Shown: positions 8,023 through 17,283, numbered from the stretch's first letter. The stretch is 64,000 bases of DNA from Dehalococcoidia bacterium (GCA_040902535.1 JBBDXD010000022.1:130104-194103); one strand, 5' to 3'. Program-made: numbers and translations. Notes: generated by a model not told the origin, from the sequence alone.

Positions 8023-8889
8023 ATGAAGGTCGGCGTCGTCTTTCCGCAGACCGAGATCGGCGACGATCCGATCGTCATTCGCGATTACGCGCAGGCCGTC
8101 GAGCAACTGGGCTATGACCATCTGCTCGTCTTCGACCACGTGCTCGGTGCGCACCCGGACCGCTTCGAAGGCGATTTTCGCCCGCCCTACACGCATGAGA
8201 CGCCCTTCCACGAGCCCATGGTGCTCTTCGGCTATCTCGCGGCGCTGACGTCGAAGCTGGAACTCGTCACCGGCGTGATCATCCTGCCGCAGCGCCAGAC
8301 CGCGCTCGTCGCCAAGCAGGCGGCAGAGGTCGATGTGCTGTCGGGCGGCCGGCTGCGGCTGGGCGTCGGCATCGGCTGGAACTTCGTCGAGTACGAAGCC
8401 CTCAACGAGAACTTCCGCAATCGCGGCCGCCGCGTCGAGGAGCAGATCGCGCTCTTGCGCCGGTTGTGGGCAAAGCCGCTCATCGACTTCGATGGTCGCT
8501 ACCACAGCGTGAAGCGCGCCGGCATCAAGCCGCTTCCGGTCCAGCGACCGATCCCGATCTGGATGGGCGGGATGGCCGACCCTGTGCTGAAACGCGCCGC
8601 GCGCATCGCCGACGGGTGGTTTCCGCAGTTCCGTCCCGGACCGCACGGCACGGAGACGATCGAACGCCTGCGCGGCTACCTGCTCGACGCCGGACGCAAC
8701 GCCGGCGACTTCGGCATCGAAGGGCGTGTCAGTATCTTCAACACGCCGGAAGCCGGCTGGGCAGACGCGATCGATGGCTGGCGCGAGCTGGGCGCGACGC
8801 ACGTCACGTTGAACACGATGAACGCGCGCTTCGCGTCGCCACAGGCGCACCTCGACGCCGTGCGCCGGTTCAAGGACCTGGCGAAGTAG
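8023..8889 (+). CDS. Luciferase-like F420-dependent oxidoreductase (TIGR03619-type)
   Basis: A 288-residue luciferase-like TIM-barrel protein opening MKVGVVFPQTEIG, with YDHLLVFDHVLGAHPDRF, TGVIILPQRQTALVAKQAAEVDVLSGGRLRLGVGIGWN and RPIPIWMGG. The pattern matches the Rv2161c-like TIGR03619 F420 subfamily, in which the first residues and the DHVLGA segment line the cofactor pocket. It lies 12 bases after the pantothenate kinase, with AGGAG ahead of the ATG, as third gene of the unit. It converges on the membrane-protein gene with only three bases between the stops. Substrate unknown. Confidence 0.87.
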   Translation: MKVGVVFPQTEIGDDPIVIRDYAQAVEQLGYDHLLVFDHVLGAHPDRFEGDFRPPYTHETPFHEPMVLFGYLAALTSKLELVTGVIILPQRQTALVAKQAAEVDVLSGGRLRLGVGIGWNFVEYEALNENFRNRGRRVEEQIALLRRLWAKPLIDFDGRYHSVKRAGIKPLPVQRPIPIWMGGMADPVLKRAARIADGWFPQFRPGPHGTETIERLRGYLLDAGRNAGDFGIEGRVSIFNTPEAGWADAIDGWRELGATHVTLNTMNARFASPQAHLDAVRRFKDLAK

Positions 8890-8892
8890 CGG

Positions 8893-9714
8893 CTACGCCG
8901 CCTGCGTGTTCGAGGCGACCGGCACCGAGCGTGCCAATCGCCTCCGCTCCGTGCGCGTCCCGAGCAGGTAGACCGCCGACGCCGCGCCGATCAGCAACGC
9001 TTCGACGCCGCACATGATCCCCAGGAAGATCGTCATGTCGCGCCAGAACGGCTCCGGGAACATCTGGATCAGATGGTCCGTGCGAGTGTTGAGCAGCCAG
9101 AAGTCGTTCGCGAACGCGATGTTATGGAAGCGTTCCCACGCGGCGTCGAACCCCAAGGCCGCGACGAAGCCGACCGACCCCACGGCCAGCAGCCCGAGCG
9201 CCAGTCCGACGAGACAATGCATCGCAAGCTGGCGGACGTTGCCGTCCCGCGCCCAGATGAAGAACGCGACGACATACGCCAGCACAAAGACGATGCTCAG
9301 CTCCTGGATGCGGTTCACCCAGACGACCAACTCCTTCACGTCCTGCAGGTGACGCGTTTCGCGGGCATTGAAGACCGGCCCTTCGAGTCCGTCTTCGGTG
9401 ACCGTCTGGTAGAAGGTCTTCTCGCCGTTGTTGAAGTAGTCGCGCAGTCCGCCGCCGACCGAGTTGAGATCGTCGCGGGACAGGCCGGTGGCCGCTTCGG
9501 CATCGTAGCGGTCGAACGCGTAGTCATACGTCAGCGGCGTATTGAGCAAGATCCGGATGTTGGAGGTGACGAGTGCGACCGGAAGCGCGATCACGAAAAT
9601 GATCGTGGCGAGCGTACGGGCAAAGCCCATGTGGGTTCCCCCCTGCCGCCCCGCCGCCGCGACATCCGCATTCTCTGACGGTGGATCTATGTTGTCAAGC
9701 TGTTGGTCCGCCAC
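8893..9714 (-). CDS. TIGR01906/DUF1461-type integral membrane protein
   Basis: The protein has an N-terminal membrane segment (ARTLATIIFVIALPVALVTSNIRIL), a roughly 100-residue extracytoplasmic loop with NNGEKTF and FNARETRHLQDVKELV, and three further membrane segments, ending in a basic tail. This order matches the TIGR01906 family, whose function is unknown. The GTG given here has AAAGGG eight bases upstream; an internal ATG at 9630, directly before MGFARTL and preceded by AGGGGGG, is an equally good start and would remove a hydrophilic 28-residue leader. Confidence 0.75.
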   Translation of the reverse strand: MADQQLDNIDPPSENADVAAAGRQGGTHMGFARTLATIIFVIALPVALVTSNIRILLNTPLTYDYAFDRYDAEAATGLSRDDLNSVGGGLRDYFNNGEKTFYQTVTEDGLEGPVFNARETRHLQDVKELVVWVNRIQELSIVFVLAYVVAFFIWARDGNVRQLAMHCLVGLALGLLAVGSVGFVAALGFDAAWERFHNIAFANDFWLLNTRTDHLIQMFPEPFWRDMTIFLGIMCGVEALLIGAASAVYLLGTRTERRRLARSVPVASNTQAA

Positions 9715-9932
9715 CGGGATCGCCCTTTCCTCGGTGGAAGCTTAACGAGCGCCCGCGCACAGCGGCCAGTGTCCGACACGGCGCGTCAACCATCTCTTCC
9801 GTGACCTTCCAATGTGGGAGCCTGGCACCCTGTCGATTTCGACGCCTGTGGGGGCGACGAACACGTCGCTTGAGCCGTTGCGACGCGCGGCGAGCGTGCC
9901 CGGACGCTGCTCGACGTCGGCGCCGCGTCGCC

Positions 9933-11048
9933 CTATTCGGGCAGGATCAGGTGAAGGTCCCCGAACTCGTGCCAGAGGTAGCGCTGACGGATCGCCTCGC
10001 CGTAGGCGACGCGCAGGTGCCCGCAGCCCGTAATCGCCGCCAGCATCAGCAGATGGCTCGCCGCAGGCTCATGCAGCCCCGTCAGCAGACCATCCACGGC
10101 TCGCACCTTCCGCGCAGGCGTGATCGTGATGTCGGTCCAACCCTCGCCCGCATGAGTCACGCCCGCTGCATCCGTGACGGTCTCCAGTGCGCGGACCACG
10201 GTCGTGCCGACGGCGATCACGCGACTGCCGCGCGCGCGCGCGTCCGAGATGCGGCGAGCGCTCTCGGCGCTGACCCTGTAATGCTCGCTGTATGGCTCCT
10301 CGCCTTCTTCGAGGCTCGCGACGCCCGTGTGCAACAATACGGGCACAATCTCGACGCCGCGCGCCACCAGGCGCGTGATCAGCTCCGGCGTGAACGCACG
10401 CCCCGCTGACGGCATCTCGGCGCTGCCCGATTCCGTCGCGAAGACGGTCTGGTAGTACTCGAGCGGCCAGCGCTCCTGCACGTAGCCGTATCGGATCGGG
10501 AATCCATGCTCCGCGAGGTAGCGCGGCAACGGCGCAGGCAGCCGCAACGTCGCGCGCCAGAGGCGAGCAGGCTGGCGGCGCGAGTAGGGCGCTTCAAGCA
10601 TCGCTGTGCCGCCGCCGCACAGCAGCAAGCGGTCGCCGACCGCCCCGCCGAAGAACGGCGTTGTGCCGCCTTCGCCGGGCGTGCGCAGTTCGATCACCCA
10701 TTCATCGGCAGATGCGCGCGTCGAGAGGTGAACCTCGATCGGCATACCTGCGACCGTTTGCGCTTCGATGGCGGCATTGATCGTCGCGCTCGTGTTGATG
10801 ACCAGCACGTCGCCCGCGCGAAGATACTCGGTGATGTCGCGAAAACGGCCATGAGAGACGGCGTCGCTCCGGATGCGCGACACCATGAGCCGTACGTCGT
10901 CGCGCGCCAGTCCGCGCGCCTCCGGCGGCTCATGCGCTTCCAGCTCGGGCGGCAGTACGAAGTCGAACGGCCCGCATGGCAACGACGACGGGACGTGCTT
11001 CGTCGTCTTCATGTGGCGCCTTGTGGTGCCTGTCATCGCAATCGCCAT
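9933..11048 (-). CDS. queA: QueA-like S-adenosylmethionine:tRNA ribosyltransferase-isomerase
   Basis: QueA transfers the ribosyl part of SAM to preQ1 at tRNA position 34, giving epoxyqueuosine. The 371-residue protein carries family landmarks: FDFVLPPELEAHEPPEARGLARDD, HGRFRDITEYLRAGDVLVINTS, PYSEHYRVS, and VIAVGTTVVRALE followed by GLLTGLHEPAASHL. It is a divergent member, and none of tgt, queC, queD, queE, queF or queG is in the window, so its exact substrate is less certain than for canonical QueA. The ATG is chosen because GGAGGAG precedes it by five bases. It lies 23 bases after the SDR stop. Confidence 0.82.
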   Translation of the reverse strand: MAIAMTGTTRRHMKTTKHVPSSLPCGPFDFVLPPELEAHEPPEARGLARDDVRLMVSRIRSDAVSHGRFRDITEYLRAGDVLVINTSATINAAIEAQTVAGMPIEVHLSTRASADEWVIELRTPGEGGTTPFFGGAVGDRLLLCGGGTAMLEAPYSRRQPARLWRATLRLPAPLPRYLAEHGFPIRYGYVQERWPLEYYQTVFATESGSAEMPSAGRAFTPELITRLVARGVEIVPVLLHTGVASLEEGEEPYSEHYRVSAESARRISDARARGSRVIAVGTTVVRALETVTDAAGVTHAGEGWTDITITPARKVRAVDGLLTGLHEPAASHLLMLAAITGCGHLRVAYGEAIRQRYLWHEFGDLHLILPE

Positions 11049-11071
11049 GTCTTCTCCTCCGGAACGGCGCT

Positions 11072-11770
11072 TCACGCCGGGACGCCGAGCGCTTTCGCGG
11101 CATAGCGTCCGCTCGGCAGATCGCCGGTGATCAGTTCGATGAAGCCCGGGACGCTCTCTTCCGGAAGCGCCCGGTCACTGATGTCTTCACCGGGGAACGC
11201 CTCCTGGTGCATCGTCGTGCGCATGTCGCCGGGATCGACCCAGTACACGCGGACCTCGGCGTTCTCGGCGGCGAGCACGGCGCTGATCTGCTCCAGCGCA
11301 GCCTTGCTCGAGCCGTAGCCGCCCCACCCCTCGTACGCCTCGACGCCGGCGTCGCTCGTCACGTTGATGATGCGGCCGCCACGCCTGAGCGCCTCGCGGG
11401 CATGGACCGCCTGGAGCAACGCCAGCGGCGCGACGACGTTCGTGCGAAAAACGCGCTCGAGCACGTCCACCGGATAGTCCAACAAAGCCGGTTGCGGGCT
11501 GGGTCCCAGGATGCTCGCGTTGTTCACGACGAGGTCCACATCGCCGCCGTCGCGTGCCGCATCGGCGAGTGCCTCCCGGTGCGCCGGATCCGTGACATCG
11601 CCGGCGATCGCGACCACATCGCTCAGCGACGCCAGCTCCGCACGCGCGGCCTCGAGCGCTTCCGCGCCGCGCGCATCGATGATCAGGCTCCAGCCGCGGC
11701 GCGCGAGTTCGCGTGCAAGCGCAAGCCCCAGCCCCCGCGACGCCCCGGTGATCAGTGCTGTCTGTGCCAT
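11072..11770 (-). CDS. Short-chain dehydrogenase/reductase
   Basis: A 232-residue classical SDR. TGASRGLG near residue 8 binds the nucleotide, NNASILG is the structural NNAG-like motif, and the catalytic YxxxK is in YGSSKAALEQ, preceded by the catalytic Ser region INVTSDAG. An Arg soon after the glycine motif suggests NADPH preference. GGAGGAGGG five bases before the ATG fixes the start. It is immediately upstream of the QueA homologue on the same strand, though a functional link is not evident. Substrate unknown. Confidence 0.88.
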   Translation of the reverse strand: MAQTALITGASRGLGLALARELARRGWSLIIDARGAEALEAARAELASLSDVVAIAGDVTDPAHREALADAARDGGDVDLVVNNASILGPSPQPALLDYPVDVLERVFRTNVVAPLALLQAVHAREALRRGGRIINVTSDAGVEAYEGWGGYGSSKAALEQISAVLAAENAEVRVYWVDPGDMRTTMHQEAFPGEDISDRALPEESVPGFIELITGDLPSGRYAAKALGVPA

Positions 11771-11919
11771 GTCGACCCTCCTCCGTGGCCTTCGGTGTTC
11801 ACTGCAGTCATCGTAGGCAGCACCCAACCGCGCCACATCGGAGTGGGGACGTGACGTTCGTACCGAATCGGGCCTAGGTCGGAGGATGTAGCTGAGAGAT
11901 CGCCGGAACGCCGGCCGGG

Positions 11920-12561
11920 CTAGGGTTCGACGAGGCGCCGCCGGACGGCGTAGAGCGCCGCCTGCGTACGGTCAGCGAGGCGCAACTTCTGCAGAATGTT
12001 GCTGACGTGCGTCTTCACTGTCTTTTCGGACAGCGAGAGGTCGCGTGCGATCTCCTTGTTCGAACGACCCTGCGCGATCAGCTTCAGCACTTCGATCTCG
12101 CGCTCGGTCAGGTGATCGCCGGCTTCTTCCGACGGCCGGCCGACCTCGTCCATCAGTCGGCGCATCACGCCCGGCGCCAGGATCGGCTCGCCCGCGTGTA
12201 CCATGCGGATCGCGCGCGCCAGCTCCTGCGGCGATACGTCCTTCATCAGGTATCCCGCCGCACCGACTCGGATCGCGGCGAAGATTCGTTCGTCATCGGC
12301 GAAGCTCGTCAGCACGATGATGCGCGTGGACGGCGACGACTCGTGGATGCGCGCGATGGCCTCGATGCCATCCAGCACCGGCATCACCAGGTCCATCAGC
12401 ACGACGTCCGGCTTGATCCGCTCCGCGAGCGCGACGGCCCGCTCCCCGTCCGCCGCCTCGCCGCCGACCTCGATGCCCTCCTGCAACTCCAGGAACGTCG
12501 TCAGCCCCTGCCGGACGATCGCGTGGTCGTCGGCTATCAACACGACGATGGCATCGCTCAT
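11920..12561 (-). CDS. NarL/FixJ-family response regulator
   Basis: A 213-residue response regulator. The receiver domain covers residues 1-120, with the acidic pair in IADDHAIV, the phosphoacceptor Asp in VVLMDLVMP, and Thr and Lys in VLTSF and YLMKDV. A LuxR-type helix-turn-helix is at about 147-205 (LTEREIEVLKLIAQGRSNKEIARDLSLSEKTVKTHVSNIL). It is expected to bind DNA as a phosphorylated dimer. The start overlaps the stop of the adjacent GAF kinase gene by four bases, so they are co-translated partners. The regulon is unknown. Confidence 0.95.
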   Translation of the reverse strand: MSDAIVVLIADDHAIVRQGLTTFLELQEGIEVGGEAADGERAVALAERIKPDVVLMDLVMPVLDGIEAIARIHESSPSTRIIVLTSFADDERIFAAIRVGAAGYLMKDVSPQELARAIRMVHAGEPILAPGVMRRLMDEVGRPSEEAGDHLTEREIEVLKLIAQGRSNKEIARDLSLSEKTVKTHVSNILQKLRLADRTQAALYAVRRRLVEP

Positions 12562-13688
12562 GCGTCGACCTCCAGGCGGACGGTAGTACCACGCCCCGAC
12601 GAGTCGATGGTAAGCCGCCCGCCGAGCATCGTCGCGCGTTCGTGCATCGATGTCAGGCCGAGGCGCCTCGCGCGTATCTGCGGATCGTCTGGATTAAATC
12701 CGGAGCCGTCATCTCGCACCGTGAGTGTCACGGGCACGGCGAGGTCAAGCTCGACGGCGATCGCTCGCGCGCCGCTGTGCTTCAGCGCGTTGTTGAGCGC
12801 CTCCTGTGCGATGCGGAAGATGTCGCGTTCGACGCCGGCCGGCAATCGCCGCTCGCCGCCGACGCGTAGCTCGATCTCGGCGCCGCGCACCTGCCGCAAC
12901 ACGTCGACATGCTTCCGTAGGGTGCCAGTCAGTCCCTCCATCTCGAGGTCCGCCGGCCGCAACTCGAAGATCAACGAGCGCATCTCGCGGACGGCGTCCT
13001 GCGCCATCTGCTTGAGCTTGTTGAGTTGTGCCTTCGCCATGTCGTTATCGCGCCCGAGAAGGGTATCCGCAGCCTCCGCGGTGAGCGCCAGGCTGAACAG
13101 TGTCTGCGTCACGGAGTCGTGCAGCTCCCGCGCCAGCCGGTTCCGCTCCTCGATCACGCTCAACTCGCGACTGCGCTCGTACAGCCGCGCATTCTCGATC
13201 GAGATCGCGGCGTGCGCTGCCAGCATTTCGATCAGCTTCTGGTCCTCTTCGCTGAAATGCGCGTCGCCCAGCTTGTCCGTGAGGTAAAACGCACCGATGA
13301 TCCGCGACTTGGAGACGATCGGTACGCCGAGGAACGATCGCATGTCCGGGTGCGCCGAAGGCCATCCCCAGAACCGCGGATCACGCTGGATGTTCGGCGT
13401 GCGAAATGGCGCCGGATCCTCGAGCATCGCGCCGAGCAGGCCGTGGGTGCGTGGAAGCGGGCCGATGCGCGCGATCTGGTCGTCGGCGATGCCGGAGGTG
13501 ATGAACTGCTCGAATCCGCCCTCGCCGTCGGGGATGCCGAGTGCGGCGTAGCGGGCGCCGGCCAGCTCACGCGCCGCGTCGACCATCTTCTGGAATGCCC
13601 GCTCGACCGTGACTTCGGCCGTGATCGATAGCAGCGCGTCACTCATCGCGCGCAGCGCTCGATCTCCCGGCTGCGGGTCATCCTTCAC
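12558..13688 (-). CDS. GAF-domain sensor histidine kinase (HisKA_3 type)
   Basis: A soluble 376-residue kinase. A GAF domain spans about residues 20-165, with FWGWPSAHPDMRSFLGVPI, a pattern resembling the GAF of DevS/DosT-like redox or gas sensors. The dimerisation box with phosphoacceptor His is ERNRLARELHDSVTQTLFSLAL, and the ATPase has IAQEALNNALKHS and VRDDGSGF. It would phosphorylate the NarL-type regulator it is coupled to. The start is a GTG reading GTG-AAG-GAT-GAC, with TAGAAT exactly six bases before it, so the operon is probably leaderless. No membrane segment is seen, so the signal is cytoplasmic. Whether it binds heme is a guess. Confidence 0.93.
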   Translation of the reverse strand: MKDDPQPGDRALRAMSDALLSITAEVTVERAFQKMVDAARELAGARYAALGIPDGEGGFEQFITSGIADDQIARIGPLPRTHGLLGAMLEDPAPFRTPNIQRDPRFWGWPSAHPDMRSFLGVPIVSKSRIIGAFYLTDKLGDAHFSEEDQKLIEMLAAHAAISIENARLYERSRELSVIEERNRLARELHDSVTQTLFSLALTAEAADTLLGRDNDMAKAQLNKLKQMAQDAVREMRSLIFELRPADLEMEGLTGTLRKHVDVLRQVRGAEIELRVGGERRLPAGVERDIFRIAQEALNNALKHSGARAIAVELDLAVPVTLTVRDDGSGFNPDDPQIRARRLGLTSMHERATMLGGRLTIDSSGRGTTVRLEVDA

Positions 13689-13694
13689 GCACTG

Positions 13695-13700
13695 ATTCTA
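13695..13700 (-). promoter_or_regulatory. -10 hexamer for leaderless kinase-regulator operon
   Basis: On the minus strand TAGAAT is followed by six bases and then the GTG start of the GAF kinase. It lies about 60 bases from the oppositely oriented GATAAT of the mazG-like gene, so the gap carries two divergent leaderless promoters. Confidence 0.5.
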
Positions 13701-13761
13701 GCGCGGCATCCAGGCACGCGCCGTCCAGTGCATCGAACTTCCGCCGGCCGATCGCCGGGGC

Positions 13762-13767
13762 GATAAT
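13762..13767 (+). promoter_or_regulatory. -10 hexamer for leaderless mazG-like gene
   Basis: GATAAT is followed by six bases and then the GTG start of the methylase-MazG fusion, with no ribosome-binding site between. Confidence 0.5.
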
Positions 13768-13773
13768 GCGCGG

Positions 13774-15162
13774 GTGGCGGATACAGGTACGCACACTCTG
13801 ACCGTCGTCGGGCTCGGACCCGGCGATCCATCGCTGTTGACGCAGCAGGCGCGCGACATCCTCGCCGCCGCCGACGAGGTCTGGCTGCGGACGGCGCGCC
13901 ATCCAACCGTCGCCGGATTGCCTCCCGGCCCCCGCTATCAGTCGTTCGACGAGATCTACGAGTCCGGCGCCTCCTTCGAGGACGTGTACCGACAGATCGT
14001 CGCGAGGGCGCTCGAACTGGCATCGCGGCCGGGCGGCCTCGTCTACGCCGTGCCCGGGCATCCGCTCTTCGGCGAGGCCACGGTGCGCGCGCTGCTCGAT
14101 CGAGCGCCGGCGGAGGGCATCAGCACGGCCGTCGTACCCGGGATCAGCTTTCTCGATTCGGCAGCGGTCGCACTGGCATTCGATCCGCTCGCCGATGGCG
14201 TGCTGCTGCTCGACGCGCTCGCCTTCGCGCCGCATCGACGTCTGCTCGTGCCAGAACGCCCGACGATCGTCGCGCAGGTGTATGACCGCCGCGCAGCGTC
14301 GCAGACGAAGCTCGCACTGCTGGAGTCGTACCCGCCGCAGCACGCTGTGCGCGTCTTGCGGGCGTCAGGCACGGCGGACGCGCAGATCGCTGATACGACC
14401 GTCGAAGAACTGGACCGCACCGACGGCTTCGACCACCTGACGCTGCTCTACGTTCCGCCGCTTCCTCCGCTCGAAGACGTGCGTTCCTTCGAAGGCGTGC
14501 GCGCCGTCGTGGCGCGGCTGCGTGCGCCCGAAGGCGGCTGTCCGTGGGACCTGGAGCAGACGCACGAAACGCTGCGACGCTACCTGCTCGAAGAGGCATA
14601 CGAGGCCGTCGATGCGCTCGACGCCGGCGAACCGAAGCGCCTGGCGGAAGAACTCGGCGACCTGCTGATGCAGATCGTGCTCCACGCCCAGGTCGCCGAG
14701 GACAACGGCGAGTTCGTCGTTGAAGATGTGTTCGCGTCGATCGCCACGAAGCTCATCCGCCGGCATCCGCACGTCTTCGGCGACCTGCAGGTCGCCGGAT
14801 CCGACGAGGTGCTGCGAAACTGGGAGACGTTAAAGCAAAATGAGCGCGGCGACGAGCCACTCCTCGACCACGTACCGAAGGCTATGCCCGCGCTGCTCCA
14901 GGCGCAGTCCGTGCAAAGCCGCGCCGCAAAGGCGGGATTGGCGCCTCCGCCCCCCGACCCCTCTGCCGTCATCGCGGCGTTAGACGCCCTCAGCGACGAC
15001 GGCGTGACCTCCTCGCCGGAACGGCTCGGCGAACTGCTGATGGGCATCGTCGCTCTCGCGCGCGACCGCGGGTTCGACGCCGAGGAGGCGCTGCGGCACG
15101 CGATCGGACGCTATCGCGCACAGGTTGCCGATGCAGAATCGGCGAGACGGACCGCGGGCTAG
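13774..15162 (+). CDS. mazG: Tetrapyrrole-methylase/MazG fusion, YabN-like NTP pyrophosphohydrolase
   Basis: A 462-residue two-domain protein. Residues 5-225 are a tetrapyrrole (corrin/porphyrin) methylase-type domain with LTVVGLGPGDPSLLT and AVPGHPLFGE. Residues 245-360 are a MazG domain with CPWDLEQTHETLRRYLLEEAYEAVDAL and the metal-binding AEELGDLLMQIVLHAQVAEDNGEF. The C-terminal MazG-like half ends in ELLMGIVALARDRGFDAEEALRHAI. MazG proteins hydrolyse abnormal NTPs to monophosphates. The fusion is the known YabN layout of Gram-positive and Chloroflexi bacteria; the methylase-like part has no assigned substrate. It starts at GTG and appears leaderless. Confidence 0.92.
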   Translation: MADTGTHTLTVVGLGPGDPSLLTQQARDILAAADEVWLRTARHPTVAGLPPGPRYQSFDEIYESGASFEDVYRQIVARALELASRPGGLVYAVPGHPLFGEATVRALLDRAPAEGISTAVVPGISFLDSAAVALAFDPLADGVLLLDALAFAPHRRLLVPERPTIVAQVYDRRAASQTKLALLESYPPQHAVRVLRASGTADAQIADTTVEELDRTDGFDHLTLLYVPPLPPLEDVRSFEGVRAVVARLRAPEGGCPWDLEQTHETLRRYLLEEAYEAVDALDAGEPKRLAEELGDLLMQIVLHAQVAEDNGEFVVEDVFASIATKLIRRHPHVFGDLQVAGSDEVLRNWETLKQNERGDEPLLDHVPKAMPALLQAQSVQSRAAKAGLAPPPPDPSAVIAALDALSDDGVTSSPERLGELLMGIVALARDRGFDAEEALRHAIGRYRAQVADAESARRTAG

Positions 15163-15431
15163 CGCTTCGCTGCGTTGCGTATCGCGCGGCCGCGTATCGT
15201 CGAGAATGCCGCGGCGGAGAGCGCGCCGAGAATAGCGCTCGCGAGCAGCGCCCAGATCAGCCCCGTGCTCCACTCCATCCACAGAAACTCGACGTCCACT
15301 TCCTGCCGGTTCTGAATGACGAACACGATGAGTGCCGCAACGCCCGTAACGCCGACGATGAGCTTGATCCAGTCGACGAGGCTGCGCTCGTCGATCGCGG
15401 GCATGGCCGTCGCTTCGTTTCGTGTTGACAT
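15159..15431 (-). CDS. LapA-domain small membrane protein
   Basis: A 90-residue protein with two membrane segments: WIKLIVGVTGVAALIVFVIQN around residues 21-41, and LIWALLASAILGALSAAAF near 59-77. The sequence between them (FVIQNRQEVDVEFLWMEW) is the recognisable LapA/DUF1049 pattern. Members assist lipopolysaccharide assembly in proteobacteria, but elsewhere their role is unknown. GAGGAGGG four bases before the ATG supports the start. The stop overlaps the mazG stop by four bases on opposite strands. It lies 13 bases after the DUF255 gene. Confidence 0.8.
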   Translation of the reverse strand: MSTRNEATAMPAIDERSLVDWIKLIVGVTGVAALIVFVIQNRQEVDVEFLWMEWSTGLIWALLASAILGALSAAAFSTIRGRAIRNAAKR

Positions 15432-15444
15432 GTGACCCTCCTCG

Positions 15445-17283
15445 CTAGTCGGACTCGCGCTCGCTGCGTGGTCCGGCCAGTGGCTCCGCTGGGCGAGACG
15501 CCTCGTACGCCTGGCGCGTGCGATCGACGATATCAAACAAGTCGTCGGGCGTGGTCACCGGTGCGCTGCACAACGTGCCGTAACAGGCGTACGCGGCCGG
15601 TGCGGGACGCGGAGGCAGCGCCTCTGCGCTCAGCGCGTCCGCATCCGACGCATCGATCATCCGCACGATGCGGTCCGGCACTGGCAGTGCGAGCGCGGCG
15701 AGGTGCAGCGGCCACGCGCCGTTATCCGCGGCGGCAACGATCTTCACCTCGGCCCCCGGATTGAGCAGCATGTCGACGGTCCGTGCGTAGTTCGACGCGA
15801 AGTATCCCTGCGACTCGATGACGTCTGCAAACTGGGCAAGCGCACGCCGCGCAGCTTCCTTGAAGCGATGCTCGTGCGTGAGACGCGCGAGCCTGATCAG
15901 TGCTTCGGCGGCCACGGCGTTCTCCTTCACCGGCGTCTGCCGCATCGAAAGCCGCCCGAGCGTCTCCGACTCCGCCGGCGTGTCGTAGAACGCACCGGCG
16001 TCCGATGCCACGCGCTCGATCATGAACTCGGCCAGTCCGCGTGCGCGCTGAAGGTCCCGCGGACGCGCCGCGACCTCGTATGCGTCGAGGAGCGCCACTG
16101 CCGTCCACGCCTGTTCGCCCAGCAGTCCGCCGATCTGCGGCCCGTCCGGCGCCAGGTATCGATGAATGCCGCCGTCGTGCGTGTGCAGCGAATCCCAAAC
16201 AAAGTCCAGCGCGCGCAGCGCACGATCGCGCAGGTCGGCGCGCCCGCGCGTCCACGACGCTTCGAGGTACGCGCTGATCGCCATCGCATTCCACGACGCG
16301 TAGATGCGCCGGTCGATGTAGGGCGGATCGTGGCGTTCCCGCTCGGACGCGGGCAGCGGATAGAACTCCTCGTCAGCGTCCTGCGAACCGTAGAACGCGC
16401 CGGTGGCCGGATCGCTGAGCCACTTGTCGAGGTACGCCACCGTGAAGTCGATGTACTGCGCGTGTGACTCATCCTGCGTGATGCGATAGAGCTTCAGCAG
16501 GTTCTTGAGCAGGAGCGCGTTGTCTTCGAGCATCTTTTCGTAGTGCGGGACGCTCCAGTCACGCTTGGTCGAATATCGATAGAAACCGCCCCACTCCTGG
16601 TCGTACGTGCCGCCCCGCGTCATGTATTCGAGCGTCTTGCGTGCCATGTGGAGCGCGTCGCGATCGCCAAAGCGCAAGTACGCGTGCAGCAGCAGGTCGT
16701 TCGCGTCGGTGTGCGGGAATTTCTGTTCCGACCCGAACCCGCCGAAGACCGGATCGTACGCATCGAGCGCCGAGTTGAGCGTGTCCCGCAGGATCTGGTC
16801 GGAGAGCGCGCCCTCCGCTTCGCCGTCGGAGTGCATCGCGCGCGCGCGGTTCAGCGTCAACTCGGCGATCTTCTGTTCGATCGATTCCTTGTTGTCTTTG
16901 TAGTAGGTGCTCACCTGGTTGAGCACGTCGCGCATCTGGTCAGCCGGGACGTACGTCATGCCGGCCATCACTTCGCCGGTCGGTGTCAGGAACGCCGTCG
17001 TCGGCCAGCCGCCCATGTTGTAGCGCGCGTTGATATCGGGCCGCACGTCGTTATCGACGCGCACCGCGACGAAACGGTCGTTGATGAGTTGAATAACGTC
17101 GCTGTCCGAATAGGTTGTCTCGTCCATCACGTGGCACCAGTGGCACCACACGGCGGAGATGCCGAGGAGCAGCGGCTTGTCCTCGCGCTGCGCCCGGTCG
17201 AAGGCGTCACTGCTCCACTCGTTCCAGGCGATCTCGCTGGCGCGATTCGGGCGTGGAGAGAAGTGGAAGGCGGAGTCGGTCAT
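15445..17283 (-). CDS. DUF255 thioredoxin-domain protein (YyaL/SSP411-like)
   Basis: A 612-residue protein of the YyaL/spermatogenesis-associated protein 20 family. Residues 15-150 form a thioredoxin-like domain with the redox motif in SAVWCHWCHVMDETTYSD and GGWPTTAFLTP. The remainder is an alpha/alpha barrel like N-acylglucosamine 2-epimerases, with TRGGTYDQEWGGFYRYSTKRDWSVPHYEKMLEDNALLL. The biochemical role of the family is not established. GGAGGGG lies upstream of the ATG. It is followed closely by the LapA-like gene. At 612 residues it is somewhat shorter than the common 650-700. Confidence 0.9.
   Translation of the reverse strand: MTDSAFHFSPRPNRASEIAWNEWSSDAFDRAQREDKPLLLGISAVWCHWCHVMDETTYSDSDVIQLINDRFVAVRVDNDVRPDINARYNMGGWPTTAFLTPTGEVMAGMTYVPADQMRDVLNQVSTYYKDNKESIEQKIAELTLNRARAMHSDGEAEGALSDQILRDTLNSALDAYDPVFGGFGSEQKFPHTDANDLLLHAYLRFGDRDALHMARKTLEYMTRGGTYDQEWGGFYRYSTKRDWSVPHYEKMLEDNALLLKNLLKLYRITQDESHAQYIDFTVAYLDKWLSDPATGAFYGSQDADEEFYPLPASERERHDPPYIDRRIYASWNAMAISAYLEASWTRGRADLRDRALRALDFVWDSLHTHDGGIHRYLAPDGPQIGGLLGEQAWTAVALLDAYEVAARPRDLQRARGLAEFMIERVASDAGAFYDTPAESETLGRLSMRQTPVKENAVAAEALIRLARLTHEHRFKEAARRALAQFADVIESQGYFASNYARTVDMLLNPGAEVKIVAAADNGAWPLHLAALALPVPDRIVRMIDASDADALSAEALPPRPAPAAYACYGTLCSAPVTTPDDLFDIVDRTRQAYEASRPAEPLAGPRSERESD

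Noticed and set aside
12007-13287. A 426-codon plus-strand frame opposite the two-component genes
   Set aside because: It is the antisense of two clear domains (response regulator and kinase) and its translation is low-complexity Ser/Arg.
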